This document shows positions 19,747-27,973 of a stretch of DNA of 64,000 nucleotides, one piece after another. How positions within the stretch are numbered: position 1 is the stretch's first letter; each line of letters starts with the position of its first letter. The position numbers were made by a program, and so were the translations under genes. A model generated the notes under the pieces. That model worked only from the letters and a program-made list of their open reading frames with translations. It had not been told where the DNA came from and ran no database searches. Origin of the DNA: Mycobacterium intermedium (lineage in GTDB: Bacteria; Actinomycetota; Actinomycetes; Mycobacteriales; Mycobacteriaceae); the NCBI RefSeq assembly GCF_002086275.1, contig NZ_MVHT01000021.1, forward strand, positions 1-64,000, read 5' to 3'.

Positions 19747-21665
19747 CACGCTCTCCGTTCGGAATGGTCGGCCAGCTCTTCGGCGGTGAAGTACTTCTCC
19801 AGCTCAGAGAGCTTGAAAAGCTCCAGCAAGTCGGGCCGCATCGGAATTTGCGGTTCGTGGGTGATTTCCACCTGGGAACCGTCGCTGCTGTCCTTGGCGA
19901 GCCGGCACACCAGCAGGGTCTTGCGCCAGGACGGATCCATGCCGGGGTGATCGTCACGGGTGTGACCGCCGCGGCTCTCAGTGCGCTCCAGCGCCGCCTT
20001 GGCCACACATTCGCTGACCAGCAGCATGTTGCGCAGGTCGATGGCGAGGTTCCAGGCGGGGTTGTAGCGGCGTCCACCTCCCTCGACCGCCACTCGCTTG
20101 TAGCGCTCCCGAAGTTCCTTCAGCTGCGCCAGCGCCTGGGTGATCTCCTCTTCCTTGCGGATGATGCCGACCAGGTCGTTCATCACGTGCTGGAGGTCCG
20201 ACTGCAGCGTGTAGGGGTTCTCCGGGGCCGAGCCGTCGGTGGGCCCCTGGAACGGCTTGAGGGCAAGTTCGGCGGCGGCTTCGACGGCTTCCTCCGAGAC
20301 CGAAGGCCGGCTGCTCAGCCCGCGCACGTAGTCCGCGGCGCCCAGGCCCGCGCGGCGCCCGAAGACCAGCAGGTCGGACAGCGAGTTGCCGCCCAGCCGG
20401 TTGGACCCGTGCATGCCGCCCGAGCACTCACCGGCGGCGAACAGCCCGGGGACCTTGGCCGCACCGGTGTCGGCGTCGACCTCCACACCGCCCATCACGT
20501 AGTGGCAGGTTGGTCCGACTTCCATCGGCTCCTTGGTGATGTCGACCCCGGCCAGCTCCTTGAACTGGTGGTACATCGACGGCAACCGGCGCTTGATCTC
20601 CTCCGGCGTAAGCCGCGAAGCGATGTCGAGGTAGACGCCCCCGTGCGGGCTGCCGCGGCCGGCCTTGACCTCGGAGTTGATCGCGCGGGCAACCTCGTCG
20701 CGAGGCAGCAGATCTGGTGTGCGACGGGCCGAGTCGTTGTCCTTGAGCCAGGCGTCGGCTTCTTGCTCGGTTTCGGCGTACTGGCCTTTGAACACCGGTG
20801 GGATGTAGTCGAACATGAAGCGCTTGTTGTCCGAGTTCTTCAGCACGCCGCCGTCCCCGCGGACGCCCTCGGTAACCAGGATCCCCTTGACGCTGGGCGG
20901 CCACACCATGCCCGTCGGGTGGAACTGGACGAACTCCATGTTGATCAAGGTCGCGCCGGCGCGCAGCGCCAACGCGTGGCCGTCGCCGGTGTACTCCCAG
21001 GAATTCGAGGTCACCTTGAACGACTTGCCAATTCCGCCGGTGGCCAATACCACCGCGGGCGCCTCGAACAAGATGAAGTTGCCGCTTTCCCGCCAGTAGC
21101 CGAACGCCCCGGCGATCGCGTCACCGTCCTTGATCAGTTCGGTGATGGTGCACTCGGCGAATACCCTGATCCGGGCCTCGTAGTCACCGAACTCGGCGAA
21201 ATCCTCTTGCTGCAGCGAGACGATCTTCTGCTGCATGGTGCGAATGAGTTCGAGTCCGGTGCGGTCGCCGACGTGCGCGAGCCGTGGATAGGTGTGTCCA
21301 CCGAAGTTGCGCTGGCTGATTCGGCCGTCCTTGGTGCGGTCGAAAAGTGCGCCGTAGGTTTCCAGCTCCCAGACGCGGTCGGGAGCCTCCTTGGCGTGCA
21401 GTTCGGCCATCCGCCAGTTGTTGAGGAACTTGCCGCCCCGCATGGTGTCGCCAAAGTGGGTCTGCCAGTTGTCTTTCGGGTTGGCGTTGCCCATGGAAGC
21501 GGCGCAGCCGCCCTCGGCCATCACCGTGTGTGCCTTGCCGAACAACGACTTTGACACCACCGCGACCTTCAGGCCGCGCTCGCGCGCTTCGATGACCGCA
21601 CGTAAACCCGCGCCGCCGGCACCGATCACGACTACGTCGTAGGCGTGCCGCTCGACCTCAACCAT
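19746..21665 (-). CDS. sdhA: Succinate dehydrogenase 1 flavoprotein subunit
   Basis: 639-residue FAD subunit that oxidises succinate. The N-terminal dinucleotide site VVVIGAGGAGLRAVIEA is at about residues 11-27. The HTVMAEGGCAASMG segment holds the His that covalently binds FAD in this family. QFHPTGMVWPP and the GSPHGGVYLDI region carry substrate and catalytic residues, and HYVMGGVEVD and GSNRLGGNSLSDLLVFG are the family C-terminal FAD contacts. The C-terminal helical domain is present. It is 62 bp downstream of the membrane subunit and overlaps sdhB. Orthologue of Rv0248c. Confidence 0.95.
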   Translation of the reverse strand: MVEVERHAYDVVVIGAGGAGLRAVIEARERGLKVAVVSKSLFGKAHTVMAEGGCAASMGNANPKDNWQTHFGDTMRGGKFLNNWRMAELHAKEAPDRVWELETYGALFDRTKDGRISQRNFGGHTYPRLAHVGDRTGLELIRTMQQKIVSLQQEDFAEFGDYEARIRVFAECTITELIKDGDAIAGAFGYWRESGNFILFEAPAVVLATGGIGKSFKVTSNSWEYTGDGHALALRAGATLINMEFVQFHPTGMVWPPSVKGILVTEGVRGDGGVLKNSDNKRFMFDYIPPVFKGQYAETEQEADAWLKDNDSARRTPDLLPRDEVARAINSEVKAGRGSPHGGVYLDIASRLTPEEIKRRLPSMYHQFKELAGVDITKEPMEVGPTCHYVMGGVEVDADTGAAKVPGLFAAGECSGGMHGSNRLGGNSLSDLLVFGRRAGLGAADYVRGLSSRPSVSEEAVEAAAELALKPFQGPTDGSAPENPYTLQSDLQHVMNDLVGIIRKEEEITQALAQLKELRERYKRVAVEGGGRRYNPAWNLAIDLRNMLLVSECVAKAALERTESRGGHTRDDHPGMDPSWRKTLLVCRLAKDSSDGSQVEITHEPQIPMRPDLLELFKLSELEKYFTAEELADHSERRA

Positions 21666-21727
21666 GAAACCCTCGCTCGCTCAGCTATTTTTCCTGCAAT
21701 CGATAAGACTTGTGAATTGCCCTGGGA

Positions 21728-22543
21728 TCAGTAGAACCTGACGTCCAAAGCCGGGTTGATGGACACCAACATGATGTAGAAGTCGGTGAGCATCAGCGTG
21801 CCCAGCGTGATCCACGCAAACAGCTTGTGTCGCGTGTTGATTTTGCTGATCTGCTCCCAGAACCAGTACCGCACAGGGTGTTTGGAGAAGTGCTTGAGCC
21901 GCCCGCCGGTGACGTGCCGGCAGGAGTGGCAGGACAGTGTGTAGACCCACAGCATGATGACGTTGCCGAGCAGGATCACGTTGCCCAGGCCGAACCCGAA
22001 TCCCTTGGGCCCGTGGAACGCATGGATCGCGTCGTAGGTGTTGATCACCGAGATGATCGCGGCGATGTAGAAGAAGTACCGGTGGGTGTTCTGGATGATC
22101 AGCGGGAATTTGGTCTCGCCGGTGTAGTGCACCCGCGGCTCGGCCACCGCGCAGGCCGTTGGTGACTGCCACACCGTGCGGTAGTAGGCGCCGCGGTAGT
22201 AGTAGCAGGTCAGCCGGAACAGCAGCAGGAACGGCAGCGACAGCGCGGCATACGGCAAGAACCAGACATCCGGGAAGATCTGGGGCCAGAACTCACTGGC
22301 CGCACCGCAGCCCTTGCTGACGCACGGGGAGTAGAACGGCGTCAGGTAGTGGTACTTCTCGACGTAGAAATGGTCCTGCTGGAAGGCACGCGCCGTCGCG
22401 TAGATGACGAATGCGGCGAACCCCAGGTTGATCCGCAGCGGCTGCAACCACCACTTGTCGGTGCGTAGCGTCTTCGCCGGAATCTTGGCCCGGGCAGCTG
22501 AAAAGACGCCAGACTCAGAACGGCTCGCCGTTGGTGCGCTCAT
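21728..22543 (-). CDS. sdhC: Succinate dehydrogenase 1 membrane anchor subunit
   Basis: 271-residue membrane protein with about five helices (for example INLGFAAFVIYATARAF, AALSLPFLLLFRL, YFFYIAAIISVINTY, LGNVIMLWVYTLSCHSC and AWITLGTLMLTDFYIMLV). Conserved His residues lie in the helices and loops (HRYFFYIA, HSCRHVTGG), as needed for heme and quinone sites in trans-membrane Sdh enzymes. It is first of the sdhC-sdhA-sdhB order, with Rv0250c-like 82 bp upstream on the same strand. Orthologue of Rv0249c. Confidence 0.9.
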   Translation of the reverse strand: MSAPTASRSESGVFSAARAKIPAKTLRTDKWWLQPLRINLGFAAFVIYATARAFQQDHFYVEKYHYLTPFYSPCVSKGCGAASEFWPQIFPDVWFLPYAALSLPFLLLFRLTCYYYRGAYYRTVWQSPTACAVAEPRVHYTGETKFPLIIQNTHRYFFYIAAIISVINTYDAIHAFHGPKGFGFGLGNVILLGNVIMLWVYTLSCHSCRHVTGGRLKHFSKHPVRYWFWEQISKINTRHKLFAWITLGTLMLTDFYIMLVSINPALDVRFY

Positions 22544-22625
22544 TTACTGTGTTCCTCTTCGAACGGGCTGTCTGTGGAAGGGTACACAGAAGAAGAGGGC
22601 GCAATTTAGCGGGGCTTCCCCCTCG

Positions 22626-22919
22626 CTACCTGCTGTGACCTCCGACACCCTCGTCGTCGACGTCGCGCCAGAAATCACGGTCGTACTCGGTGTCGGGGAT
22701 GATGATCTTCTCGCCCGAGTGCTGTTCGGTGACCCGGCTCAGGTCCAATTCCGACACATCGGTGTCGAGCAATTGGACGTCGCTGAGCAGCCGGTCGATG
22801 TCGATGAGGATGCGGCGCGTCGCCGCGTTGTCGCCGTAGCGCGACTTCAGCGAGGTCGCACACCGCCGCAGGCCACCGATGAGGTCGTGCAATTCGGCAA
22901 GTTCACTAATGGCCGACAA
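22626..22919 (-). CDS. Conserved hypothetical protein (Rv0250c-like), probable first gene of the sdh1 transcript
   Basis: 97 residues, mainly helical in the first half (ELAELHDLIGGLRRCATSLK), with an acidic end (IIPDTEYDRDFWRDVDDEGVGGH). No transmembrane segment and no known motif. The TTG at 22919 with GGGAG seven bases upstream gives the same length as the M. tuberculosis homologue. It is always found next to Sdh1 in the mycobacterial order I know, so a link to assembly or regulation of that enzyme is plausible but unproven. Confidence 0.83.
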   Translation of the reverse strand: MSAISELAELHDLIGGLRRCATSLKSRYGDNAATRRILIDIDRLLSDVQLLDTDVSELDLSRVTEQHSGEKIIIPDTEYDRDFWRDVDDEGVGGHSR

Positions 22920-22952
22920 CGTGTGCTCCCTGGGCTTCGCTGACTGGACAGG

Positions 22953-22966
22953 TGTGATGGATCACA
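22953..22966. promoter_or_regulatory. Perfect palindrome TGTGAT-GG-ATCACA upstream of the sdh1 genes
   Basis: A perfect 14-bp palindrome lies 33 bp upstream of the Rv0250c-like start and 80 bp upstream of the divergent PEP-mutase-like gene. Its half-sites TGTGA/TCACA are those of CRP-family regulators, but the spacer is four bases instead of six. Binding by Crp or a relative is inference. Confidence 0.4.
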
Positions 22967-23046
22967 GTACGTCCTCGATAGTATCCACACCCGGAGCCAA
23001 GCGTCGGAAACAATTCGCGGCGCGCTAAACGGAAAGCACCCATCAC

Positions 23047-23793
23047 ATGACTGCTGAGCTTGCCTCGGCCTTTCTAGAGCTGCATCAACCGGGTAATCCG
23101 GTGGTCCTGCCGACGGTGTGGGACGCCTGGTCGGCACGGTTGGCAACGTCCGCCGGCTTCGCCGCTCTCACGGTGGGCAGCCACCCGCTGGCCGATTCGA
23201 TCGGCAAGTCGGACGGCGAGGGCATGTACTTCGACGACGTCTTGGCGCGAGTCGCTCAAATCACTGCGGCCGTGGACGTTCCGGTGTCGGTGGACATCGA
23301 ATCGGGTTACGGGCTACCCGCGTCGCGGTTGATCGAGGGTCTCCTGAGCGTGGGTGCGGTCGGGCTGAACATCGAAGACACCGTGCACTCCGATGGAAAG
23401 CGGCTCAGGTCTTCCGGTGAACACGCCGAATTCGTGGCGGCCTTGCGCTCGGCGGCCGACGCCGCCGGGGTGCACGTCGTGATCAATGCCCGCACCGACC
23501 TGTTTCTGCGTCAGGACGGTGACGAAGCGGACCGTATCGAGCGCGCCGTGGCGCGGCTGACGGAGGCGGCCGACGCCGGCGCCGACGTGTTGTACCCGGT
23601 GGGTCGGCATGACCCGGATACGTTGCGCCGGTTGGCCGCTGAGTTGCCGCTGCCCATCAACGCCATTGCCCTGCCGGACCAGGGCGATCGCGCCTCGTTC
23701 GCGGCGCTGGGCGTGGCCCGGATCAGCTTCGGCCCCTACCTGCAGTACGCCCTGGCGGCGCGGGCCAACGAATTGCTCGAACGCTGGCATTAA
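23047..23793 (+). CDS. Isocitrate lyase/PEP mutase superfamily protein
   Basis: 248-residue TIM-barrel protein of the carboxyphosphonoenolpyruvate mutase/methylisocitrate lyase group. It shows the metal and phosphate sites VSVDIESGYG (about residues 80-89), LNIEDTVHSDGK and VINARTDLFL (about 147-156), plus the C-terminal ALGVARISFGPYLQYAL. The lyase loop KKCGH of true isocitrate lyases is absent (SIGKSDGEGMYFDD instead), so the reaction is uncertain: a 2-methylisocitrate lyase, oxaloacetate decarboxylase or PEP-mutase-like C-C or C-P lyase are all possible. GGAAAG precedes the ATG. It is divergent from the sdh1 transcript and convergent with hsp20. Confidence 0.85.
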   Translation: MTAELASAFLELHQPGNPVVLPTVWDAWSARLATSAGFAALTVGSHPLADSIGKSDGEGMYFDDVLARVAQITAAVDVPVSVDIESGYGLPASRLIEGLLSVGAVGLNIEDTVHSDGKRLRSSGEHAEFVAALRSAADAAGVHVVINARTDLFLRQDGDEADRIERAVARLTEAADAGADVLYPVGRHDPDTLRRLAAELPLPINAIALPDQGDRASFAALGVARISFGPYLQYALAARANELLERWH

Positions 23794-23800
23794 CCCCAAC

Positions 23801-23852
23801 AGACGCAAAGCCCCCGACATGCTGTGGGGCGTGCCGGGGCTTTGCGTCTTTT
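23801..23852. terminator. Bidirectional terminator between the PEP-mutase-like gene and hsp20
   Basis: Arms 23801-23814 (AGACGCAAAGCCCC) and 23836-23849 are perfectly complementary with a 21-base loop. TTTT follows at 23849-23852 on the plus strand. The element lies 8 bp after the plus-strand stop and 7 bp beyond the hsp20 stop, so it can serve both convergent genes. Confidence 0.8.
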
Positions 23853-23858
23853 CGCGGA

Positions 23859-24299
23859 TTACTTCGTGATGGCGATGCGCTGCTTCTGCGATCCGGCGTA
23901 CGCGCCCTTTACTCGGACGGTTAGCACGCCGGCGTCGTACGAGGCCGAAATGGCTTCGCTGGTGACGTGCTCGGGCAGCTGGAACGACCGACGGAACGAT
24001 CCGTAGCGGATCTCCCGCAAGGTGCGCCCATCTTTGTTTTCCGCGTACTCGTCGCGGTGTTCGCCGTGGATGACCAGACGCCCCCGCTCGAGTTCGACGT
24101 TCACGTCCTTCTCGACGTCAACGCCAGGCAGTTCGACGCGGACGACGGCGTCATCGCCATCCTTGACGATCTCCGCTGCGGGGCTGAAAGCGCCGTTCAT
24201 GGGCTTGTTCCAGTCCGCTGCGGCGGCGGGTCCGAAGAAGTCCCGCAGCCAGCGGTCGGTGTCCCACGCCGGACGCGTCCAAAGTGCGAGATTGCTCAT
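23859..24299 (-). CDS. hsp: Small heat-shock protein Hsp20 (Acr2-like)
   Basis: 146-residue alpha-crystallin-type chaperone, orthologue of Rv0251c (Acr2), slightly shorter than the 159-residue M. tuberculosis protein because of a shorter loop before DGRTLREIRYGSF. The alpha-crystallin domain begins at AAEIVKDGDDAVVRVELPGV, and the GVLTVRV motif and a C-terminal RIAI (the I-x-I anchor) are present. It holds unfolding proteins under heat and oxidative stress. In M. tuberculosis it is under HspR, and a matching HAIR-type operator lies 70 bp upstream here. It is divergent from nirB. Confidence 0.92.
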   Translation of the reverse strand: MSNLALWTRPAWDTDRWLRDFFGPAAAADWNKPMNGAFSPAAEIVKDGDDAVVRVELPGVDVEKDVNVELERGRLVIHGEHRDEYAENKDGRTLREIRYGSFRRSFQLPEHVTSEAISASYDAGVLTVRVKGAYAGSQKQRIAITK

Positions 24300-24368
24300 G
24301 AGTATCTCCTCCTGCTTCCTTGTGAGTTAGCTGTGCCCGGCGCTCCATGGGCCGGCTACCCATAAAAA

Positions 24369-24389
24369 CTTGAGTCGATCACGCTTAAG
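24369..24389. promoter_or_regulatory. HAIR-type HspR operator upstream of hsp20
   Basis: CTTGAGT-N7-GCTTAAG. The first arm is identical to the HAIR consensus CTTGAGT-N7-ACTCAAG; the second matches at five of seven positions. It sits 70-90 bp upstream of the hsp20 start. HspR control of acr2 is established in M. tuberculosis, so the site is expected here. Confidence 0.7.
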
Positions 24390-24515
24390 TTCCACCTGGC
24401 TGTTCGCTCACAGCGAACGCGGTCACACAGTGGACTCACAGCCGGTGAGCAGCTCGTCATCCCGGCGTCACATAAGGCGCATTTCAGGTAATTTCCGGCC
24501 CTTAACCTTCCCTTC

Positions 24516-27077
24516 ATGTCTTCTGCCGGAAATCACCGGGCGCGCGATGCTGCCCGCCACGTCATCGTGGTGGGCCACGGCATGGTGGGCCACCGGCTGG
24601 TTGAGGCGCTGCGGGCCCGCGACACCGCTGGGTTGTGGCGGATCACCGTGCTGGCCGAGGAAGCCGATGCCGCCTACGACCGCGTCGGCCTGACCTCGTA
24701 CACCGAAAGCTGGGACCGCAGCCTGCTGGCGCTGCCGGGTAACGACTACGCCGGCGACGAGCGGGTCCGACTCCTGCTGAACAACCGCGTGGTGGAAATT
24801 GACCGGGCGACAAAGTCGGTCCTGACCGCCGATGGCGAGCGGCACCACTACGACGCGCTGGTGCTGGCCACCGGGTCCTACGCTTTCGTTCCACCGGTGC
24901 CCGGCCACGACCTGCCCGGATGCCACGTCTACCGCACGCTCGATGACCTCGACGCCATCCGCGCGGGTGCCGAACGCGCCGCGGTGGCGGGCCGAGGTGG
25001 TGCCGGAGTGGTGATCGGCGGGGGCCTGCTCGGCCTTGAGGCCGCTAACGCGTTGCGGCAGTTCGGGTTGCAAACACACGTCGTCGAGATGATGCCGCGC
25101 TTGATGGCCCAGCAGATCGACGAGGCGGGCGCCGCGCTGCTGGCCAGGATGGTTGCCGACCTCGGCATCGCCGTCCATGTCGGCACCGGCACCGAATCGA
25201 TTGAGCCAGTGGCTGGTCCGGACGGCGCCGAGTCAATGCGCGTCAAGCTGACCGACGGCGCGACCGTCGATGCGGGGGTGGTGATCTTCGCCGCCGGTAT
25301 CCGACCGCGCGACGAGCTGGCCCGGGCGGCCGGATTGGAGATTGCCGAGCGTGGCGGCGTCCTCACCGACTTGTCCTGCCGGACAAGTGATCCGGACATC
25401 TTTGCCGTCGGCGAGGTGGCCGCTATCGAGGGCAGGTGCTATGGCCTGGTCGGGCCCGGCTACACCAGCGCCGAAGTGGTGGCCGACCGGTTGTTGGACG
25501 GCGGGGCGGAATTTCCCGAGGCCGACCTCTCGACGAAGCTCAAGCTGCTCGGCGTCGACGTCGCCAGTTTCGGCGACGCGATGGGGACCACCGAGAACTG
25601 CCTCGAGGTCGTCATCAACGACGCGGTCAATCGCACCTACGCCAAGCTGGTGCTGTCCGACGACGCCAAGACGCTGCTCGGCGGCGTGCTGGTGGGCGAC
25701 GCCTCCTGCTACGGGGTGCTGCGCCCGATGGTCGGGAGCGAGCTGCCCGGTGATCCGCTGGCGCTGATCGCACCGGCCGGGTCCGGTGACGGTACCGGTG
25801 CCCTAGGCATTGGGGCGCTGCCTGACTCGGCGCAGATCTGCTCCTGCAACAACGTCACCAAGGGCGACCTGAAGTGCGCGATCGCCGACGGCTGTGCCGA
25901 CGTTCCTGCCCTCAAGTCCTGCACCAGCGCCGGGACGTCATGCGGGTCCTGCGTGCCGTTGCTCAAGCAGTTGCTGGAGGCCGAGGGGGTGGAGCAGTCC
26001 AAGGCGCTGTGCGAGCACTTCAGCCAGTCGAGGGCCGAACTCTTCCAGATCATCTCGGCCACCGAGATCCGCACGTTCTCGGGGCTGATCGAGCGGTTCG
26101 GGCGCGGAAAGGGTTGTGACATCTGCAAACCCGTGGTCGCTTCCATCCTGGCGTCCACTGGCTCCGACCACATCCTCGACGGCGAGCAGGCATCGCTGCA
26201 GGACTCGAACGACCACTTCCTGGCGAACATTCAGAAGAACGGCAGCTACTCGGTGGTGCCGCGGGTTCCCGGCGGAGACATCAAGCCCGAGCACCTGATC
26301 CTGATCGGGCAGATCGCACAGGAGTTCGGCCTTTACACCAAGATCACCGGTGGTCAGCGCATCGACATGTTCGGGGCTCGGGTGGATCAGCTGCCGGCCA
26401 TCTGGAAGCGCCTGGTCGACGCCGGCATGGAATCGGGCCACGCCTACGGCAAGGCGCTGCGCACGGTGAAGAGCTGCGTCGGCAGCGACTGGTGCCGCTA
26501 CGGACAGCAGGATTCCGTACAGCTGGCCATCGACCTGGAATTGCGCTACCGGGGGCTGCGCGCCCCACACAAGATCAAGCTGGGCGTCTCGGGATGCGCG
26601 CGCGAATGCGCCGAGGCACGCAGCAAGGACGTCGGCGTGATCGCCACCGAGAAGGGGTGGAACCTCTACGTCGGCGGCAACGGCGGCATGACGCCCAAAC
26701 ACGCGCAGCTGCTGGCCAGCGACCTGGACACGGAGACCCTGACCCGCTACGTCGACCGGTTCCTCATGTACTACATCCGCACGGCCGACCGGCTGCAGCG
26801 CACGGCCCCGTGGGTGGAATCCCTCGGGCTCGACCACGTGCGCGAAGTCGTCTGCGAGGACTCGCTGGGTCTGGCCGAGGAATTCGAGGCCGCCATGGAC
26901 CGCCACGTGGCGAACTACAAGTGCGAATGGAAGGGCGTGCTGGAAGATCCGGACAAGTTGTCGCGGTTCGTCTCCTTCGTCAACGCCCCCGGCGAAATCG
27001 ACCCGACGGTGGCTTTCACCGAACGCGCCGGGCGCAAAGTACCGGTGCCCATTGGCATTCCGCGGATCCGTAACTAG
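24516..27077 (+). CDS. nirB: Assimilatory nitrite reductase large subunit NirB
   Basis: 853-residue NAD(P)H-dependent nitrite reductase that makes ammonium from nitrite in the cytoplasm. Order of domains: FAD pyridine-nucleotide oxidoreductase (HVIVVGHGMVGHRLVEAL near the start and GGGLLGLEAANALR about residues 168-181), a BFD-like [2Fe-2S] region with QICSCNNVTKGDL (about 445) and TSCGSCVPLLKQL, ferredoxin-like nitrite/sulfite reductase domains, and the siroheme-[4Fe-4S] site CVGSDWCRYG (about 654-663) with GVSGCARECAEA (about 689-700). All four cluster Cys are present. The 216-bp region shared with hsp20 holds its promoter. nirD follows after 15 bp. Confidence 0.96.
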   Translation: MSSAGNHRARDAARHVIVVGHGMVGHRLVEALRARDTAGLWRITVLAEEADAAYDRVGLTSYTESWDRSLLALPGNDYAGDERVRLLLNNRVVEIDRATKSVLTADGERHHYDALVLATGSYAFVPPVPGHDLPGCHVYRTLDDLDAIRAGAERAAVAGRGGAGVVIGGGLLGLEAANALRQFGLQTHVVEMMPRLMAQQIDEAGAALLARMVADLGIAVHVGTGTESIEPVAGPDGAESMRVKLTDGATVDAGVVIFAAGIRPRDELARAAGLEIAERGGVLTDLSCRTSDPDIFAVGEVAAIEGRCYGLVGPGYTSAEVVADRLLDGGAEFPEADLSTKLKLLGVDVASFGDAMGTTENCLEVVINDAVNRTYAKLVLSDDAKTLLGGVLVGDASCYGVLRPMVGSELPGDPLALIAPAGSGDGTGALGIGALPDSAQICSCNNVTKGDLKCAIADGCADVPALKSCTSAGTSCGSCVPLLKQLLEAEGVEQSKALCEHFSQSRAELFQIISATEIRTFSGLIERFGRGKGCDICKPVVASILASTGSDHILDGEQASLQDSNDHFLANIQKNGSYSVVPRVPGGDIKPEHLILIGQIAQEFGLYTKITGGQRIDMFGARVDQLPAIWKRLVDAGMESGHAYGKALRTVKSCVGSDWCRYGQQDSVQLAIDLELRYRGLRAPHKIKLGVSGCARECAEARSKDVGVIATEKGWNLYVGGNGGMTPKHAQLLASDLDTETLTRYVDRFLMYYIRTADRLQRTAPWVESLGLDHVREVVCEDSLGLAEEFEAAMDRHVANYKCEWKGVLEDPDKLSRFVSFVNAPGEIDPTVAFTERAGRKVPVPIGIPRIRN

Positions 27078-27092
27078 CAGGGAGGGAACATC

Positions 27093-27461
27093 ATGACGCT
27101 TCTGAATGACACTCAGGTTTGGACGGTGGCCTGCGACTACGACCACCTCATCCCGGGCCGCGGTGTCGGCGTGCTGCTCGACGACGGCAGCCAGGCGGCC
27201 TTGTTCCGGCTTGACGACGGCTCGGTGCGCGCGATCGGCAACATCGATCCGTTTTCCGGCGCGGCGGTGCTGTCGCGTGGCATCGTCGGCGACCGCGCCG
27301 GCCGCGTCACGGTGCAGTCGCCGATCCTGAAGCAGGCTTTCGCGCTCGACGACGGGACCTGCCTGGACGCCCCGCAGGTGTCGGTGCCGGTGTACCCGGT
27401 GCGCGTCAGTGTCGACGGCCGTGTGCACGTCGGGCGCTTCGCCGCCCGCATGGCCGCATAA
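27093..27461 (+). CDS. nirD: Nitrite reductase small subunit NirD
   Basis: 122-residue Rieske-fold subunit of the assimilatory nitrite reductase. It has the core LFRLDDGSVRAIGNIDPFSG and the end PVYPVRVSVDGRVHVG. As in other NirD proteins, the Cys/His ligands of a true Rieske cluster are absent. GGGAGGG precedes the ATG by eight bases. It forms an operon with nirB and is convergent with the TetR-C-like gene 31 bp away. Confidence 0.93.
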   Translation: MTLLNDTQVWTVACDYDHLIPGRGVGVLLDDGSQAALFRLDDGSVRAIGNIDPFSGAAVLSRGIVGDRAGRVTVQSPILKQAFALDDGTCLDAPQVSVPVYPVRVSVDGRVHVGRFAARMAA

Positions 27462-27492
27462 CCTTTCGGCGGTGACCCGCCGCGGGCGGGGG

Positions 27493-27942
27493 CTAGTCGA
27501 TCTTGCCGACCAGGTAGCGCTGCATCGTCGGGCCGATGGCGTCGACGAGTTGCTCAACCGTCATCGAATGCATCGGTTCGGATCGAACGCCATAGCGCAT
27601 GATGCCCAGACCGACCAACTGCGAAGCGCACAGTGACGCACGGATGGCGACCTTGTCGGCGCCCAGCATCTTGAGCAGTGGGTTGAACACTGGGCCAATG
27701 AACATGCCCTGCACGATTTCGGCGGTCTTCGCCAGCCCGGTAGACGCGATGGCGCTGGCGGCAAAGGGCCCTCCGGCCGCGGCGTCCCACGTGGTGATCA
27801 GCACGTACAGCGTGCGCCGGCCAACCTGGTTGACGCTGCCGGTCACGATGCGGTCGATGAACTCCGGTGTACTGAAGGGCAGGCGCAGCATTTTCGCCAC
27901 ATCGTCGAGGAGCCCGCGTGAGGGCTCTTCGTTCCTGGCCAT
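27493..27942 (-). CDS. HTH-less TetR C-terminal-like protein (Rv0258c-like)
   Basis: 149 residues matching the ligand-binding half of certain TetR regulators: LRLPFSTPEFIDRIVTGSVN, then AAGGPFAASAIASTGLAKTA, and RASLCASQLVGLGIMRYGVR near the end. The N-terminal DNA-binding helix-turn-helix is missing, so it cannot act as a normal repressor; it may bind a ligand or dimerise with another TetR protein. I placed the start at the ATG at 27942 (MARNEEPSRGLLDD) from the homologue; the longer frame upstream runs into the chelatase-like gene. It sits 31 bp behind that gene. Confidence 0.82.
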   Translation of the reverse strand: MARNEEPSRGLLDDVAKMLRLPFSTPEFIDRIVTGSVNQVGRRTLYVLITTWDAAAGGPFAASAIASTGLAKTAEIVQGMFIGPVFNPLLKMLGADKVAIRASLCASQLVGLGIMRYGVRSEPMHSMTVEQLVDAIGPTMQRYLVGKID

Positions 27943-27973
27943 GTTGCCAGGATTACTTGGATACGAGCAAAGA

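Noticed and set aside
27462..27492. GGCGGTGACCCGCC as a terminator after nirD
   Set aside because: Stem of five or six pairs with a 3-4-base loop and no T-run; too weak to call in such GC-rich DNA.
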